Positions 52,435 through 62,111 of a DNA stretch of 64,000 nucleotides are shown piece after piece. The translations under genes and the position numbers were made by a program. How positions within the stretch are numbered: the stretch's first letter is position 1; each line of letters starts with the position of its first letter. Location: assembly GCF_002165135.1 (NCBI RefSeq), contig NZ_NFZQ01000002.1, positions 186,001 through 250,000 on the forward strand. Direction: 5' to 3'. The notes beneath the pieces were generated by a model. That model saw only the letters and a program-made list of their open reading frames with translations, was not told the DNA's origin and made no database searches. Source of the DNA: Pseudomonas sp. SID14000. Lineage in GTDB: Bacteria; Pseudomonadota; Gammaproteobacteria; Pseudomonadales; Pseudomonadaceae.

Positions 52435-53394
52435 TCATCCCGCGGGCTCAAGACAGCCATCGCGCCCAATGTGATAACGCTGCAGGTCCTGCGCCAGAAC
52501 CAGCCGCCCGCTATAGTGGGCCAACGCCTCGGCACGCACATCGTCGATGCTCGGGCTGCGCCGTGAGTCGTGCTGGTAGCGGGCGCTGAAGTGCGTCAGT
52601 ACCAGGTTGCGCACGCCCGCAGCTTCGGCAAAGCGTGCCACTGCAGCCGCGGTGCTATGGCCGAAGGTGACCCCCGTGCGCTCGACCACCGCCTGGGTGA
52701 ACGTGGCTTCGTGTACCAGCACGTCCGCCCCCCTGGCGGCATCGGTCAATAGCGCGGGGTTGTCATTGTCGCCGCACACGATCACCCGCCGTGGCGGGCG
52801 CGAAGGGCGCAAGTAATCACTGCCGTGCAGCAGCTGCCCGCCATGCTGCACCGTCAGGCCTTTGGCCAGGTCGCCCCACAGCGGGCCGCGGGGTATGCCT
52901 TCGGCTTCCAGGCGCGAGATGTCCAGGCGTGGTTCGGGGTTGAGTTCGGTGAACACGAAGCCGACACTCGGCACCCGGTGCGACAACTGCACGCTGGTCA
53001 CCTGCACGGTGTCACTGCGCCACTCCACCAGATCTTCCACGGCCAGCAGGCGCAGTTCGAACGGCAGGAAGGTATCGCTGGCCACCAGCCCCTGGCGTAC
53101 CCAGTCGTGCAGGGCGGTGGGCAGGACAATCTCCAGCGGCTGGGTGCGCCCGCTCATGCCGGCGCTGGCCAGCAGGCCCGGCAGGCCAAAGCAATGGTCG
53201 CCGTGCACGTGGGTGATGAAGATGGCGCGCAGGTCACGGACCGACAGCGGCGTGTGCTGCAGCCGGTGCTGGGTGCCTTCGCCACAATCGACCAGGTACC
53301 AGTGGCTGCCCCTGGCTTCGATCACGGCGGTGGCGCTGACGTTGCGTGCCTTGGTCGGCACGCCGGCGGAGGTGCCCAGGAACAGCAGGTCCAT
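52435..53394 (-). CDS. rnz: Ribonuclease Z
   Basis: A 319-residue metallo-beta-lactamase-fold nuclease that trims tRNA 3' ends. The zinc motif is [15 protein letters not shown], preceded by [20 protein letters not shown], and later HEATFTQAV and VLTHFSARY contain further ligands. The frame is open far upstream (to 53742) over the Nudix gene, but ATG 53394 has AAGGAG seven bases before it and gives the normal length. It lies 16 bases after the Nudix gene. Confidence 0.95.
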   Translation of the reverse strand: MDLLFLGTSAGVPTKARNVSATAVIEARGSHWYLVDCGEGTQHRLQHTPLSVRDLRAIFITHVHGDHCFGLPGLLASAGMSGRTQPLEIVLPTALHDWVRQGLVASDTFLPFELRLLAVEDLVEWRSDTVQVTSVQLSHRVPSVGFVFTELNPEPRLDISRLEAEGIPRGPLWGDLAKGLTVQHGGQLLHGSDYLRPSRPPRRVIVCGDNDNPALLTDAARGADVLVHEATFTQAVVERTGVTFGHSTAAAVARFAEAAGVRNLVLTHFSARYQHDSRRSPSIDDVRAEALAHYSGRLVLAQDLQRYHIGRDGCLEPAG

Positions 53395-53410
53395 GGTCTG
53401 GCTCCTTGTT

Positions 53411-53872
53411 TCAGCCCAGCAGCGACAGGTCACGCAGCAACGTCTGCAGCCCTTGCGGTACCAGCGCGCCGATGCGCGCCAGGTCGGCGCTGTCGCACCA
53501 GCGGGCGCGGAACGGGCTGCTGTCGGACTCCTGGCCGTCCAGCCAGGCTTGCTGGTACAGGCTGGCGTCGTCGAAGCGTGCATCGTACACCTGCACAATC
53601 TCATGCCCTGGCTTGCCGGCATAGGTGAACAGGCTCTCCAGGGTGCCGAGCAGGCGCACGTCGCTGATCGGCTGGCGCAGTTCTTCGTCGATTTCCCGGG
53701 CGATGGCATCGCGGCCCAGTTCACCGAACTCGATGCCGCCACCCAGCGGCCGGCACAGGGTCTGGCCGGTGGCCGGGTCGTTGAACACGTTCACCAGGAT
53801 CTTGCCTTGGTGATGGAACACGCAGAGGGCGAGAAAACGGATACGGTGTGCTGGCAGCGGCTTGGTACTCAA
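53411..53872 (-). CDS. Nudix hydrolase
   Basis: A 153-residue protein with the Nudix box [20 protein letters not shown] and EL after it, which binds the metal-diphosphate; the box lacks the usual final glycine. Start choice: the frame allows GTG 53908, but TTG 53872 has GAAGGA at eight bases and gives [19 protein letters not shown], the usual N-terminus before the first Nudix strand. It is followed by rnz, so they may be co-transcribed. Substrate unknown. Confidence 0.85.
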   Translation of the reverse strand: MSTKPLPAHRIRFLALCVFHHQGKILVNVFNDPATGQTLCRPLGGGIEFGELGRDAIAREIDEELRQPISDVRLLGTLESLFTYAGKPGHEIVQVYDARFDDASLYQQAWLDGQESDSSPFRARWCDSADLARIGALVPQGLQTLLRDLSLLG

Positions 53873-53952
53873 CGGGCTCGTTCCTTCGAGGTGGTTCGGG
53901 GCGCACACCTTAGCCGGATTGCCGCATGTCGTCGATGGCCCCCAGGTTTTGC

Positions 53953-54498
53953 CTACTCGGCCTGCCGCCAGATGAGCTTGCTGGTGTCATAGCCTTGCTC
54001 ACGGGCGATCATCAGCAGTTGCTCGCGCAGCTGGTCGGTGACCGCGGGCGTGCGCGAAAGTAGCCACAGGTATTCACGGTTCGGGTGGCCGACCAAGGCC
54101 ACGCGGTAGTCCTGGTCGTGGTACAGCACCCAGTACTCGCCCTTGGCCAGGCCGGGCGCGAGGCGGCTGAACCAGTTGTCGAAGCGCACCCAGAGCTTGT
54201 CGGTGCTACCCGGTTGCTGGGCTTCGGCGATGCCCTTGGCCTGGCTCCACCGGCCGTCCTTTTCCTGGCAGCGATTGGTCACGTCGAGACGGCCGTCCTC
54301 TCGCAAGCCGTAGTGCGCCTCGGACTGCACGCAGTTGCGCTGGAAGAACATCGGCAGCCGCGCGAGTTCGTACCAGGTGCCCTGGTAACGTTGCAGGTCG
54401 ACCTGCTGGGTACGCGGCGTTGCCGGGTGATCGTTGCCGGCGCAGCCGAGCAGGGCCAGGGTCATGCAGGAAAGCAGCAACGTGGTGCGCAGCGCCAT
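53953..54498 (-). CDS. blc: Lipocalin (Blc-like outer-membrane lipoprotein)
   Basis: A 181-residue lipocalin. The N-terminus is a lipoprotein signal (LLLSCMTLALLGC with lipobox LLGC, then AGND). The lipocalin signature is YQGTWYELARLPMFFQRNC, and the last part has WVLYHDQDYRVALVGHPNRE with YLWLLSRTP, as in E. coli Blc. Such proteins bind lysophospholipids or fatty acids at the outer membrane. Gene stands alone between Nudix and RibD-like genes. Confidence 0.93.
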   Translation of the reverse strand: MALRTTLLLSCMTLALLGCAGNDHPATPRTQQVDLQRYQGTWYELARLPMFFQRNCVQSEAHYGLREDGRLDVTNRCQEKDGRWSQAKGIAEAQQPGSTDKLWVRFDNWFSRLAPGLAKGEYWVLYHDQDYRVALVGHPNREYLWLLSRTPAVTDQLREQLLMIAREQGYDTSKLIWRQAE

Positions 54499-54578
54499 GG
54501 TGAACCTCCTTGATACGGACGGGGCATACCTGTGTTTCGATGCGGGCGAGAGGCAAAAGTTGTACGGGATTGTACCTT

Positions 54579-55193
54579 TCAGAACGAACCGGTCTGCACT
54601 TCGCCTGCGCGCTCGTAGCGGGCGATGACCACGCCCTTGGGCGAAACCTGCGAGTGCTGCAGGGTGAAGGCCGCCGCTGCCGCATCGTCGCCGAACAGGC
54701 GTTTGCCGTGGCCGAGCAGCAGCGGGTGGATCAGCAGTTGCAGTTCATCGACCAGGCCCGCCGCCAGCAGTTGCTGCACCAGTTCGCTGCTGCCCTGGGT
54801 CAGCAGGTTGGCGCCGTCCTGCTTTTTCAGCGTGCGAACCGCTGCGGTGATGTCCGTGCCCAAGGCATGGCTGTTGTGCCAGTCGAGGGTTGCGGGGGTG
54901 TGGGTGGCCACGTGCTTGGGCACGCTGTTGAACAGGTTGGCGATGGAGAAGTCTTCCGAGTTGTCTTTTACCTTTGGCCAGTAGCCGGCGAAGATGTCGT
55001 AGGTGCGTCGGCCCAGCAGCAACTCGAAGGGCTGGCTGAACAGGGCCTGCATCGCCTGGCCGAAGACTGCTTCGGCATAGGGCACGATCCAGCCGCCGTA
55101 GGTGAAGCCGCCGCTGGTGTCTTCCTGCGGGCCACCGGGGGCTTGCATGACACCGTCGAGGCTGATGAAGGCGGCTACGATGAGTTTGCGCAT
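54579..55193 (-). CDS. Dihydrofolate-reductase-like (RibD C-terminal domain) protein
   Basis: A 204-residue protein of the YyaP/RibD_C group. It begins MRKLIVAAFISLDGVMQAPG, the conserved first strand, and has FELLLGRRTYDIFAGYWP and LTQGSSELVQQLLAAGLVDE, with the nucleotide-binding region ending IHPLLLGHGKRLFG. Members bind NAD(P)H; the physiological substrate is unknown. The frame is open upstream to 55328 through a REPIN, but ATG 55193 matches the family start. Confidence 0.9.
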   Translation of the reverse strand: MRKLIVAAFISLDGVMQAPGGPQEDTSGGFTYGGWIVPYAEAVFGQAMQALFSQPFELLLGRRTYDIFAGYWPKVKDNSEDFSIANLFNSVPKHVATHTPATLDWHNSHALGTDITAAVRTLKKQDGANLLTQGSSELVQQLLAAGLVDELQLLIHPLLLGHGKRLFGDDAAAAAFTLQHSQVSPKGVVIARYERAGEVQTGSF

Positions 55194-55288
55194 GGGGACT
55201 CTCCTGTTGGCAGCCGGGGTGGCTGGGGGCATGGAATAGTCGAATGGCAGGCAGCAGAATCGACAGGGCTGTTTGAGTGGTCTGCACT

Positions 55289-55383
55289 GGCCCTTTCGCG
55301 GGTAAACCCGCTCCCACATGATCACCACAGTTTCGCAGGCTGTGCAGTACCTGTGGGAGCGGGTTCACCCGCGAAGAGGCCGG
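55289..55383. repeat. REPIN between nhaB and the RibD-like gene
   Basis: Left arm GGCCCTTTCGCGGGTAAACC, right arm GGGAGCGGGTTCACCCGCGA ending GAGGCCGG. The left distal end reads CCCACATG instead of CCCACAGG. Confidence 0.94.
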
Positions 55384-55394
55384 TACAGGCTACA

Positions 55395-56897
55395 TCACAG
55401 CCAGTAGGTCACCGCCCACCACCCCAGCCCACCCATCACTACGGTATAGGGCAAGGCCATCCACACCATCCGCCCATACGACAGCCGGATCAGCGGCGCA
55501 ATCGCCGAAGTCAGCAGGAACAGGAACGCCGCCTGCCCATTCGGCGTCGCCACGCTGGGCAGGTTGGTACCGGTGTTGATCGCCACCGCCAGCGTCTCGA
55601 AATGCTCACGGTTCATGCCACCGTCGAGGAATACCTGCTTCACCTCAGTGATGTAGATGGTGGCAACGAATACGTTGTCGCTGATTGCCGACAGCAGGCC
55701 GTTGGCCAGGTACAGCATGCCTGGCTGCTGCTCGGCCGGCAGCGCCAGCACCCAGGCAATCAACGGGATGAACAAGTGCTGCTGATGAATCACCGCCACC
55801 ACGGCGAAGAACACCACCAGCAACGCGGTGAATGGCATGGCGTCCTGGAAGGCACGGCCCAGGCGGTGCTCGTCGGTGATGCCGGTAAACGCCGTGATCA
55901 GCACGATCACCATCAGACCGATCAGGCCGACCTCGGCAACGTGCAGCCCCAGGCAGGCGATCAGGATCAGTGCAGCGAACCCTTGCACCCACAGCGCGAT
56001 GCGCTGGGCCGGGGTACGCGCAGCATCGTCCTCGGCGGCATAAGCGGCCAGCACCTGGCGCACCGGCTCGGGCATCAGCGTGCCGTAGCCGAACAGGCGC
56101 AGTTTCTCCAGCAGCACGCAGGTCAGCAGGCCGGCGCCCAGCACCGGCAGCGACACCGGCGCCACTTTCAGGAAGAACTCGGCAAAGTGCCAGCCCATCT
56201 CATGGCCGATCAGCAGGTTCTGCGGTTCGCCCACCAGCGTGCACACGCCCCCCAGGGCGGTACCCACCGCGCCATGCATCAGCAGGCTGCGCAGGAAGGC
56301 GCGGAACTGGTCGAGGTCTTCACGGTGCAGATGAGCGACTTGCTGGTCGCTGTCCAGCGCGCTGTCTTCGCGCGGGTTGGCCCCGGAGGCGACGCGGTGG
56401 TATACCGCATAGAAACCGACCGCGGCGCTGATGATCACGGCGGTCACCGTCAGCGCATCGAGAAACGCCGAGAGGAATGCCGACAGCACGCAGAACAGCA
56501 ATGCCAGGGTCGCCTTCGAGCGCACCCCCAGCAGGATGCGCGAGAACAGGAACAGCAGCAGTTCCTTCATGAAGTGGATACCTGCGACCATGAACATCAG
56601 CAGCAGGATTACCGGGAAGTTGTGTTGCAACTCTTCATACAGGGCTTGCGGGGTGGTCATCTGCAGCAGCAGGGCTTCGACCAGCAGCAGGCCGCCCGGC
56701 ATCAGCGGGTAGCACTTCAGGGCCATGCCCAGTGTGAAGATGAACTCGAGCACCAGTGCCCAGCCCGCGGCAACCGGGCCAACGGTCAGCAGCAACAGCG
56801 GGTTGAGCACCAGGAACAGGCAGATGACTGCCTTGTACCAAAGCGGCGACTGGCCCAGAAAGCTGTGGGCGAGGGCGCCGGTCAGGGAGCGCGACAT
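55395..56897 (-). CDS. nhaB: Na+/H+ antiporter NhaB
   Basis: A 500-residue inner-membrane antiporter with about 12 helices. It begins [20 protein letters not shown] and has the NhaB region [20 protein letters not shown], with [20 protein letters not shown] earlier and [20 protein letters not shown] later. It extrudes sodium in exchange for protons. Length is normal. It is divergent from the dienoyl-CoA isomerase gene with about 150 bases between. Confidence 0.96.
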   Translation of the reverse strand: MSRSLTGALAHSFLGQSPLWYKAVICLFLVLNPLLLLTVGPVAAGWALVLEFIFTLGMALKCYPLMPGGLLLVEALLLQMTTPQALYEELQHNFPVILLLMFMVAGIHFMKELLLFLFSRILLGVRSKATLALLFCVLSAFLSAFLDALTVTAVIISAAVGFYAVYHRVASGANPREDSALDSDQQVAHLHREDLDQFRAFLRSLLMHGAVGTALGGVCTLVGEPQNLLIGHEMGWHFAEFFLKVAPVSLPVLGAGLLTCVLLEKLRLFGYGTLMPEPVRQVLAAYAAEDDAARTPAQRIALWVQGFAALILIACLGLHVAEVGLIGLMVIVLITAFTGITDEHRLGRAFQDAMPFTALLVVFFAVVAVIHQQHLFIPLIAWVLALPAEQQPGMLYLANGLLSAISDNVFVATIYITEVKQVFLDGGMNREHFETLAVAINTGTNLPSVATPNGQAAFLFLLTSAIAPLIRLSYGRMVWMALPYTVVMGGLGWWAVTYWL

Positions 56898-57047
56898 GAA
56901 TTTGTATCCTTATGATTCGGCGATGGCGCACGGTGCCGGATCAGCGCGTCTTAGGCAAGGCGTAGAGTCCCGTTTTTGGCACAAGTGCGGTCATCGGGCT
57001 GGGTTACCATCCGTGCCATGAACCTTTCATTTGCAGGAGTGCCGCCC

Positions 57048-57860
57048 GTGACCGAGTACAGCGCATTCAAGGTCGAACTGACCGACAGCATCGCCCACGT
57101 TCAGATCAACCGTCCGGAAAAGCTCAATGCGATGAACGCGGCCTTCTGGGAAGAGATCATCGACATCTTCCAGTGGGTCGACGACACCGATGCGGTGCGG
57201 GCAGTGGTGATCAGCGGTGCCGGCAAACATTTTTCCGCCGGCATCGACCTGATGATGCTGGCCTCGCTGGCCGGGCAGATGGGCAAGGATGTGGGCCGTA
57301 ATGCGCGTTTCCTGCGCAGCACCATCCTGCGCCTGCAGGCGTCGTTCAATGCCGTGGACAAATGCCGCAAACCGGTACTGGCTGCGGTCCAGGGTTACTG
57401 CATTGGCGGCGCCATCGATCTCATCTCGGCCTGCGACATGCGCTACTGCAGCGGGGACGCGCAGTTCTCGATCAAGGAAATCGACATGGGCATGGCCGCC
57501 GATGTCGGCACACTGCAACGTTTGCCTCGTATCATCGGTGACGGCATGATGCGTGAGCTGGCCTTCACCGGGCGCAATGTCGAGGCTGAAGAGGCGCTGC
57601 GCATTGGCATGGTCAACCGGGTCTATGATGATCAGGCCGCGCTGATGGACGGGGTCTTTGCCATCGCCCGCGAGATTGCCGCAAAATCGCCAATCGCCGT
57701 GGCCGGCACCAAGGAAATGCTCAGCTACATGCGTGACCATCGCATCGACGATGGCCTGGAGTACATCGCCACCTGGAACGCCGCGATGCTGCAGTCCGAA
57801 GACCTGCGCGTGGCGGTGGCGGCGCACATGAGCAAACAGAAACCGACGTTCGCCGACTGA
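57048..57860 (+). CDS. Delta3,5-Delta2,4-dienoyl-CoA isomerase (crotonase family)
   Basis: A 270-residue crotonase-fold enzyme. The motifs [15 protein letters not shown] and [20 protein letters not shown] give the oxyanion hole, and [20 protein letters not shown] with [14 protein letters not shown] resembles ECH1 dienoyl-CoA isomerase closely, including the two acidic residues that set this branch apart from plain hydratases. An earlier ATG exists at 57019, but GTG 57048 has AGGAG eight bases upstream and matches the family N-terminus ([18 protein letters not shown]). It acts on odd-position double bonds in beta-oxidation. Confidence 0.9.
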   Translation: MTEYSAFKVELTDSIAHVQINRPEKLNAMNAAFWEEIIDIFQWVDDTDAVRAVVISGAGKHFSAGIDLMMLASLAGQMGKDVGRNARFLRSTILRLQASFNAVDKCRKPVLAAVQGYCIGGAIDLISACDMRYCSGDAQFSIKEIDMGMAADVGTLQRLPRIIGDGMMRELAFTGRNVEAEEALRIGMVNRVYDDQAALMDGVFAIAREIAAKSPIAVAGTKEMLSYMRDHRIDDGLEYIATWNAAMLQSEDLRVAVAAHMSKQKPTFAD

Positions 57861-57897
57861 TCAGGCCGGGGGACGCGCAGTAAAGGAACCCCCCGAC

Positions 57898-58728
57898 ATG
57901 TCAGCACGCTGGACTACCGCAGTACTCGACCCGCAGATCACCGGGGGGTTGGCCGTGGCCCGCAGCCCGGAAGGGTTCCTGGTGGACGACAACGGCGCGC
58001 TGTTTCCCCGCGACTGGCTCAAGCGCCAGGGCCTCGACGTGCTGTGCGAACACGGCATCGGCCATTTCGACGACCAACCGGTGTTCCTGCTCGAGCTGCG
58101 CAGCGCCACCGACGTGCCCGGCTGCGCCTGGCGCGGCCTGCGTGCGTTCATGCTCGAAGGAGACTTCGACACCTACAAAGTGCTGGGCTATGCCGCGCAG
58201 ATCGGTACCTGGGCCCGCGAGCACCGCTTCTGTGGCAGCTGTGGCCAGGCGATGACGCAGATTCGCTGGGAACGGGCGATGTACTGCCAGCCTTGCGACC
58301 TGCGCAGCTACCCGCGCATTTCGCCGAGCATGATCGTACTGGTGACCCGTGGCGATGAAATTCTGCTGGCGCGCTCGCCGCGTTTCGTCACCGGGGTGTA
58401 CAGCACCCTGGCAGGCTTCGCCGAACCGGGCGAGTCGGCCGAGGACTGCCTGGTGCGTGAAGTGCGTGAGGAGGTGGCGGTGGAAGTTAAGAGTATCCAG
58501 TACGTCGGTAGCCAGTGCTGGCCGTTCCCGCACTCGATGATGCTGGGCTTCCATGCCGAATACGCCGGCGGCGATATCGTCATGCAGCCGGACGAGATCG
58601 AGGACGCCAGGTGGTTCAGCGTCCACGACCTGCCGCCGCTGCCGGCCGGCCGGTCGATTGCCCGGTATCTGATTGATTTGTATGTGGCTCGCCGTTTAGG
58701 GCTGCCCGAACCAGTGCTGCCACGCTAG
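57898..58728 (+). CDS. nudC: NADH pyrophosphatase / NAD-cap decapping Nudix enzyme
   Basis: A 276-residue Nudix enzyme that splits NAD(H) and removes NAD caps from RNA. The zinc ribbon is formed by Cys112, Cys115, Cys130 and Cys133 (CGSCG ... CQPC). The Nudix box is [20 protein letters not shown]. The NudC motif SQPWPFPxS is present as SQCWPFPHS, with Cys in place of the usual first Pro. The last 33 bases overlap the antiparallel TSUP gene. Confidence 0.94.
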   Translation: MSARWTTAVLDPQITGGLAVARSPEGFLVDDNGALFPRDWLKRQGLDVLCEHGIGHFDDQPVFLLELRSATDVPGCAWRGLRAFMLEGDFDTYKVLGYAAQIGTWAREHRFCGSCGQAMTQIRWERAMYCQPCDLRSYPRISPSMIVLVTRGDEILLARSPRFVTGVYSTLAGFAEPGESAEDCLVREVREEVAVEVKSIQYVGSQCWPFPHSMMLGFHAEYAGGDIVMQPDEIEDARWFSVHDLPPLPAGRSIARYLIDLYVARRLGLPEPVLPR

Positions 58729-59475
58729 GCGCACAGTCAAGGCCAGCACCACGGTGATGAACACCGGGCGGATGAACCTGCTGCCGCCACTGATCGCCGT
58801 GCGTGCGCCGAAGAATGCGCCGACCATCACCGACAGGCCCATGCACAGGCCGACGATGTAGTCCACCTGCCCGGAAATGATGAACACCGTCAGCGCTGCG
58901 ATGTTGCTGACGAAGTTCATGCTGCGCGCAACGCCGCTGGCACGGACCAGGTCGATGGGGTAGAGCAGCAGGGTGCTGACCGTCCAGAACGCCCCGGTAC
59001 CCGGACCGGCAACGCCGTCATAGAAGCCCAGGGTAAAGCCTTGCGGCACTTGCCATTTCTTCTTGATCGGCGCATCGGCATCCAGCGGCGCCTTGGGCGT
59101 GCCGCCGAACAGCAGGTAGACGCCACAGGCGAAGACGATCACCGGCAGCATCTTGTTCAGCCATTCGGCCGGCATGTAGTGGGCGATGACCGCGCCGAGC
59201 AACGCCCCGGTCAAGGTGGCGAACAAGGCAGGGCGCCATTGTGCCGGGTGGAACAGCTTGCGCCTGTAGTAGGTAAAGCCGGCGGTGGCCGAGCCGAAAG
59301 TGGAGCTGAGCTTGTTGGTGCCCAGTACCAGGTGCGGTGGCATGCCGGCGGTGAGTAGCGCCGGGGTGGTGAGCAGGCCGCCACCGCCGGCGATGGCATC
59401 GATGAAACCGGCGACGAAGGCGACCAGGGCCAGGATCAGCAGGGTGAGGGGTTCTACGGTGAGTTCGAAGGGCAT
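58696..59475 (-). CDS. TSUP (TauE/SafE) family membrane permease
   Basis: A 259-residue protein with about eight hydrophobic helices, starting [20 protein letters not shown]. The first TSUP repeat has [20 protein letters not shown] and [20 protein letters not shown]; the second has [20 protein letters not shown]. Members export or import sulphite, sulphonates or organosulphur compounds. The 3' end overlaps nudC on the opposite strand, so both C-termini are encoded by the same 33 bases. Substrate unknown. Confidence 0.92.
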   Translation of the reverse strand: MPFELTVEPLTLLILALVAFVAGFIDAIAGGGGLLTTPALLTAGMPPHLVLGTNKLSSTFGSATAGFTYYRRKLFHPAQWRPALFATLTGALLGAVIAHYMPAEWLNKMLPVIVFACGVYLLFGGTPKAPLDADAPIKKKWQVPQGFTLGFYDGVAGPGTGAFWTVSTLLLYPIDLVRASGVARSMNFVSNIAALTVFIISGQVDYIVGLCMGLSVMVGAFFGARTAISGGSRFIRPVFITVVLALTVRLAWQHWFGQP

Positions 59476-59564
59476 GGTTTCTTGGCAGGCAGGGAGGCAA
59501 GGGGCGGCAAAGGGCCGCGCTAGAAGGGAAACATGTTAATCCTGAGGTGTATGGGTTGCCAGTG

Positions 59565-59662
59565 CCGGCCCTTTCGCGGGTAAACCCGCTCTTACAGGTT
59601 ACCTACACATTTCAAGACCTGTGCAGTACCTGTGGGAGCGGGTTTACCCGCGAAGAGGTCGG
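59565..59662. repeat. REP inverted pair
   Basis: Left arm CCGGCCCTTTCGCGGGTAAA (with CTCTTACAGG end), right arm GGTTTACCCGCGAAGAGGTC. It lies between the alpha/beta hydrolase and TSUP genes, both on the minus strand. Confidence 0.95.
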
Positions 59663-59676
59663 TGCAGGCGATCACG

Positions 59677-60507
59677 TCAGCTACGGATAAACGCCAGCAA
59701 ATCCGCATTGATCACGGCGGCATGGGTAGTCGGCATGCCATGCGGGTAGCCCTTGTAGGTCTTCAGCGTGCCGTTGGGTAGCAGCTTTGCCGACAGCAAT
59801 CCGGAGTTCTCGTACGGCACGATCTGGTCGTCGTCGCCATGCATCACCAGCACCGGCTGGGTTATGCCCTTCAGGTCTTCGGTGAAGTCGGTCTGGGAAA
59901 ACGCCACGATGCCATCGTAATGGGCCTTGGCGCTGCCGATCATGCCCTGGCGCCACCAGTTGCCGATGATGCCTTCGCTGGCTTCGACACCGGGGCGGTT
60001 GTAGCCGTAGAACGGCCCTGCCGGGACATCCCGGTAGAACTGCGCACGGTTGCTGGCGACCTGGGCCTGGAAACCATCGAACACGGATTTGGGCAGGCCA
60101 CCGGGATTACCGGAAGTCTGCACCATCAATGGCGGTACGGCGGCAATCAACACGGCCTTGAGCACCTTGTCTTGAGGGTGCCGGGCCATGTAGCGCACCA
60201 CCTCACCACCACCGGTCGAGTGGCCGACATGCACGGCGCCCTGGATGCCCAGGTGAGCGACGACAGCCGCCACGTCGTCGGCATAGTGGTCCATGTCGTG
60301 GCCGTCCCATACCTGGCTGGAGCGGCCATGGCCGCGGCGGTCGTGGGCGACCACGCGATAACCCTGGGTGAGGAAGAACAACATCTGCGCATCCCAGTCG
60401 TCGGCGCTGAGCGGCCAGCCGTGGTGGAAATGGATGACCGGCGCATCGCGTGGGCCCCAGTCCTTGTAGAAGATCTGTACGCCGTCCTTCGTGGTTACAT
60501 AGCTCAT
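59677..60507 (-). CDS. Alpha/beta hydrolase (non-haem chloroperoxidase / arylesterase-like)
   Basis: A 276-residue alpha/beta hydrolase starting MSYVTTKDGVQIFYKDWGPR. The nucleophile Ser is in VGHSTGGGEVVRYMARHPQD, the acid Asp in VMHGDDDQIVPYEN and the His in GYPHGMPTTHAAVIN. The oxyanion region is HFHHGWPLSADDWDAQ. This profile fits the cofactor-free chloroperoxidase/arylesterase group. A signal peptide is absent. The REPIN downstream marks its 3' end. Physiological ester unknown. Confidence 0.92.
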   Translation of the reverse strand: MSYVTTKDGVQIFYKDWGPRDAPVIHFHHGWPLSADDWDAQMLFFLTQGYRVVAHDRRGHGRSSQVWDGHDMDHYADDVAAVVAHLGIQGAVHVGHSTGGGEVVRYMARHPQDKVLKAVLIAAVPPLMVQTSGNPGGLPKSVFDGFQAQVASNRAQFYRDVPAGPFYGYNRPGVEASEGIIGNWWRQGMIGSAKAHYDGIVAFSQTDFTEDLKGITQPVLVMHGDDDQIVPYENSGLLSAKLLPNGTLKTYKGYPHGMPTTHAAVINADLLAFIRS

Positions 60508-60587
60508 GGTCGGGTCTCCTGTGTGCAGGAAGCGAAGGGAGCTATTGAGAATAGGAGAGATTTCTGCGCAGTAAGCGCCGGCCGTCT

Positions 60588-61877
60588 TCAGATACGATCG
60601 CGCATCCTGTACCAGGCCTTGGCGGCGGCTTCCAGCGGTGCGGCCAGCAGGTCGCCGCCGGGGAAGCGGCCGTTGTCGATGCCTTGGTACAGCGTCAGCA
60701 GGTCGTCGTCACCGAGGATGGCGTCGCTCACGGCCCGGGCTGCGGCCAGGGTCGGCAGCACGCCATGGCCGGAGAAGCCCTGCAGCCAGTAGCGCTGGCC
60801 CTCGCGGCCGACATCCGGGGTGCGCTGGATGCTGCAGTCGATATGGCCGCCCCAGGCATAGTCGATGGCCACCCCGGCCAGCTGCGGGAACACCCGCTCC
60901 AGGTAGGGGCGGGTGGCGCTGGCGACATCTTTGGGAATACCGCCCAGGTAGGTGCAGCCGCCGCCGAACAGCAGGCGATGGTCCGGGGTAAGGCGGAAAT
61001 AGTCGGGCACGAACTGGTTGTCGATCACGCAGCTATTGCGCGGCAGCAATGATCGGGCGAAATCGGCGTCGAGCGGCGCGGTGGCGACCTGGTAGGAACC
61101 GACCGGCAACAGGCGACGCGACAGGTTACGGTCGAGGCGGTCGATGTAGGCATTGCAGGCTAGCACCAACACCTGACAGCGTACTTCGCCGCGGTCGGTA
61201 CGGGCGACATAGCCGTCGCCAGCTCGCTGGTAGCTGAGCACCTGGCTCTGTTCGTAGATACGCCCGCCGGCCGCCTCGATGGTACTGGCCAGGCCCTGGG
61301 CCAGCTTTAGCGGGTTGAGGTGGGCGCCTTTGGCGTCGTATAGCGCGGCCTGGTAGCGCGGGCTGTCGATCCATTGGGGCAGCTCGTCGCGGCCGATCAG
61401 GCGCAAGGCGTCGTAGCCCCATTTGTGTCGGGCATCGTGCAGGGCTTCCTCCAGCATCTTCACCCGGCGTGGCAGCACGGCGGTCCACAGGCTACCCACC
61501 CGGTAGTCGATGTCGAAGCCATGGCGCTCAGGCAGTTCACTCATTTCGTCGGCGGCCCAGCACATGCTGGCCCACAGGCGTTGTGTGCGTTCGACGCCCA
61601 AGGCCTTTTCCAGCGGTGGCATGTCGCAGGACCAGCCGAGCAGTGCCTGGCCACCGTTGCGGCCGGATGCCGCCCAGGCCACGCGGCTGGCTTCCAGCAG
61701 CGTTACACGCTTGCCGGCCTGAGTCAGGCGCAGGGCGGTGTGCAGGCCGCTGAAGCCGGCGCCAATGATCAGTACATCGGTGTCGTGGCTGCCTTGCAGG
61801 GTAGGGTGCAGGGGAATGCTGGCGGGGTAGGTCTGGGCGTAGTAGCTGGCGACGTGCTGGGCGGATTGTTTGAACAT
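60588..61877 (-). CDS. FAD-dependent amine oxidoreductase (PuuB-like)
   Basis: A 429-residue flavoprotein of the DAO family. The FAD site is VLIIGAGFSGLHTALRLTQA, with a second motif WAASGRNGGQALLGWSCDM, and the C-terminal HIDCSIQRTPDVG and GFSGHGVLPTLAAAR complete the DAO fold. It resembles gamma-glutamylputrescine oxidase (PuuB/OrdL). The N-terminus (ASYYAQTYPASIPLHPTLQG) is typical for that group. A set of CATGAAA palindromes lies just upstream. Context does not include other puu genes, so the exact amine is not known. Confidence 0.9.
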   Translation of the reverse strand: MFKQSAQHVASYYAQTYPASIPLHPTLQGSHDTDVLIIGAGFSGLHTALRLTQAGKRVTLLEASRVAWAASGRNGGQALLGWSCDMPPLEKALGVERTQRLWASMCWAADEMSELPERHGFDIDYRVGSLWTAVLPRRVKMLEEALHDARHKWGYDALRLIGRDELPQWIDSPRYQAALYDAKGAHLNPLKLAQGLASTIEAAGGRIYEQSQVLSYQRAGDGYVARTDRGEVRCQVLVLACNAYIDRLDRNLSRRLLPVGSYQVATAPLDADFARSLLPRNSCVIDNQFVPDYFRLTPDHRLLFGGGCTYLGGIPKDVASATRPYLERVFPQLAGVAIDYAWGGHIDCSIQRTPDVGREGQRYWLQGFSGHGVLPTLAAARAVSDAILGDDDLLTLYQGIDNGRFPGGDLLAAPLEAAAKAWYRMRDRI

Positions 61878-61887
61878 GCAAGGGGCT

Positions 61888-61939
61888 CATGAAAATTGTT
61901 TTGATTATTTTCATGAAAATTTAGCAGGTAAATTTCATG
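61888..61939. promoter_or_regulatory. Overlapping CATGAAA palindromes upstream of the PuuB-like gene
   Basis: CATGAAAAT (61888-61896) and ATTTTCATG (61907-61915) form a perfect 9-10-9 inverted repeat. The same CATG then starts CATGAAAATTT (61912-61922), paired with AAATTTCATG (61930-61939). The two palindromes share 4 bases and end 11 bases before the gene start, a good position for repressor binding. Confidence 0.55.
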
Positions 61940-61996
61940 GCGCCAATGCATTAGCCGGCTTTGTGGTTTGCCTGGGGTTGTTGTGTTGCCTGTCCT

Positions 61997-62090
61997 GGCC
62001 CTTTCGCGGGTCAACCCGCTCCCACAGAGTCATCACAGGTCTTGAGGTCGGCGCTGTTCCTGTGGGAGCGGGTTGACCCGCGAAAGGGCC
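61997..62090. repeat. REPIN with symmetric GTCAACCC arms
   Basis: Both arms have the variant core (CGCGGGTCAACCCGC and GCGGGTTGACCCGCG). It lies between topB and the PuuB-like gene. Confidence 0.95.
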
Positions 62091-62111
62091 TGACCTGGGA
62101 GGGCAAAATCT

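Noticed and set aside
52435..53742. Fused Nudix-RNase Z protein from the extended rnz frame
   Set aside because: The upstream part of that frame is out of register with the Nudix coding frame, and ATG 53394 has its own ribosome binding site.
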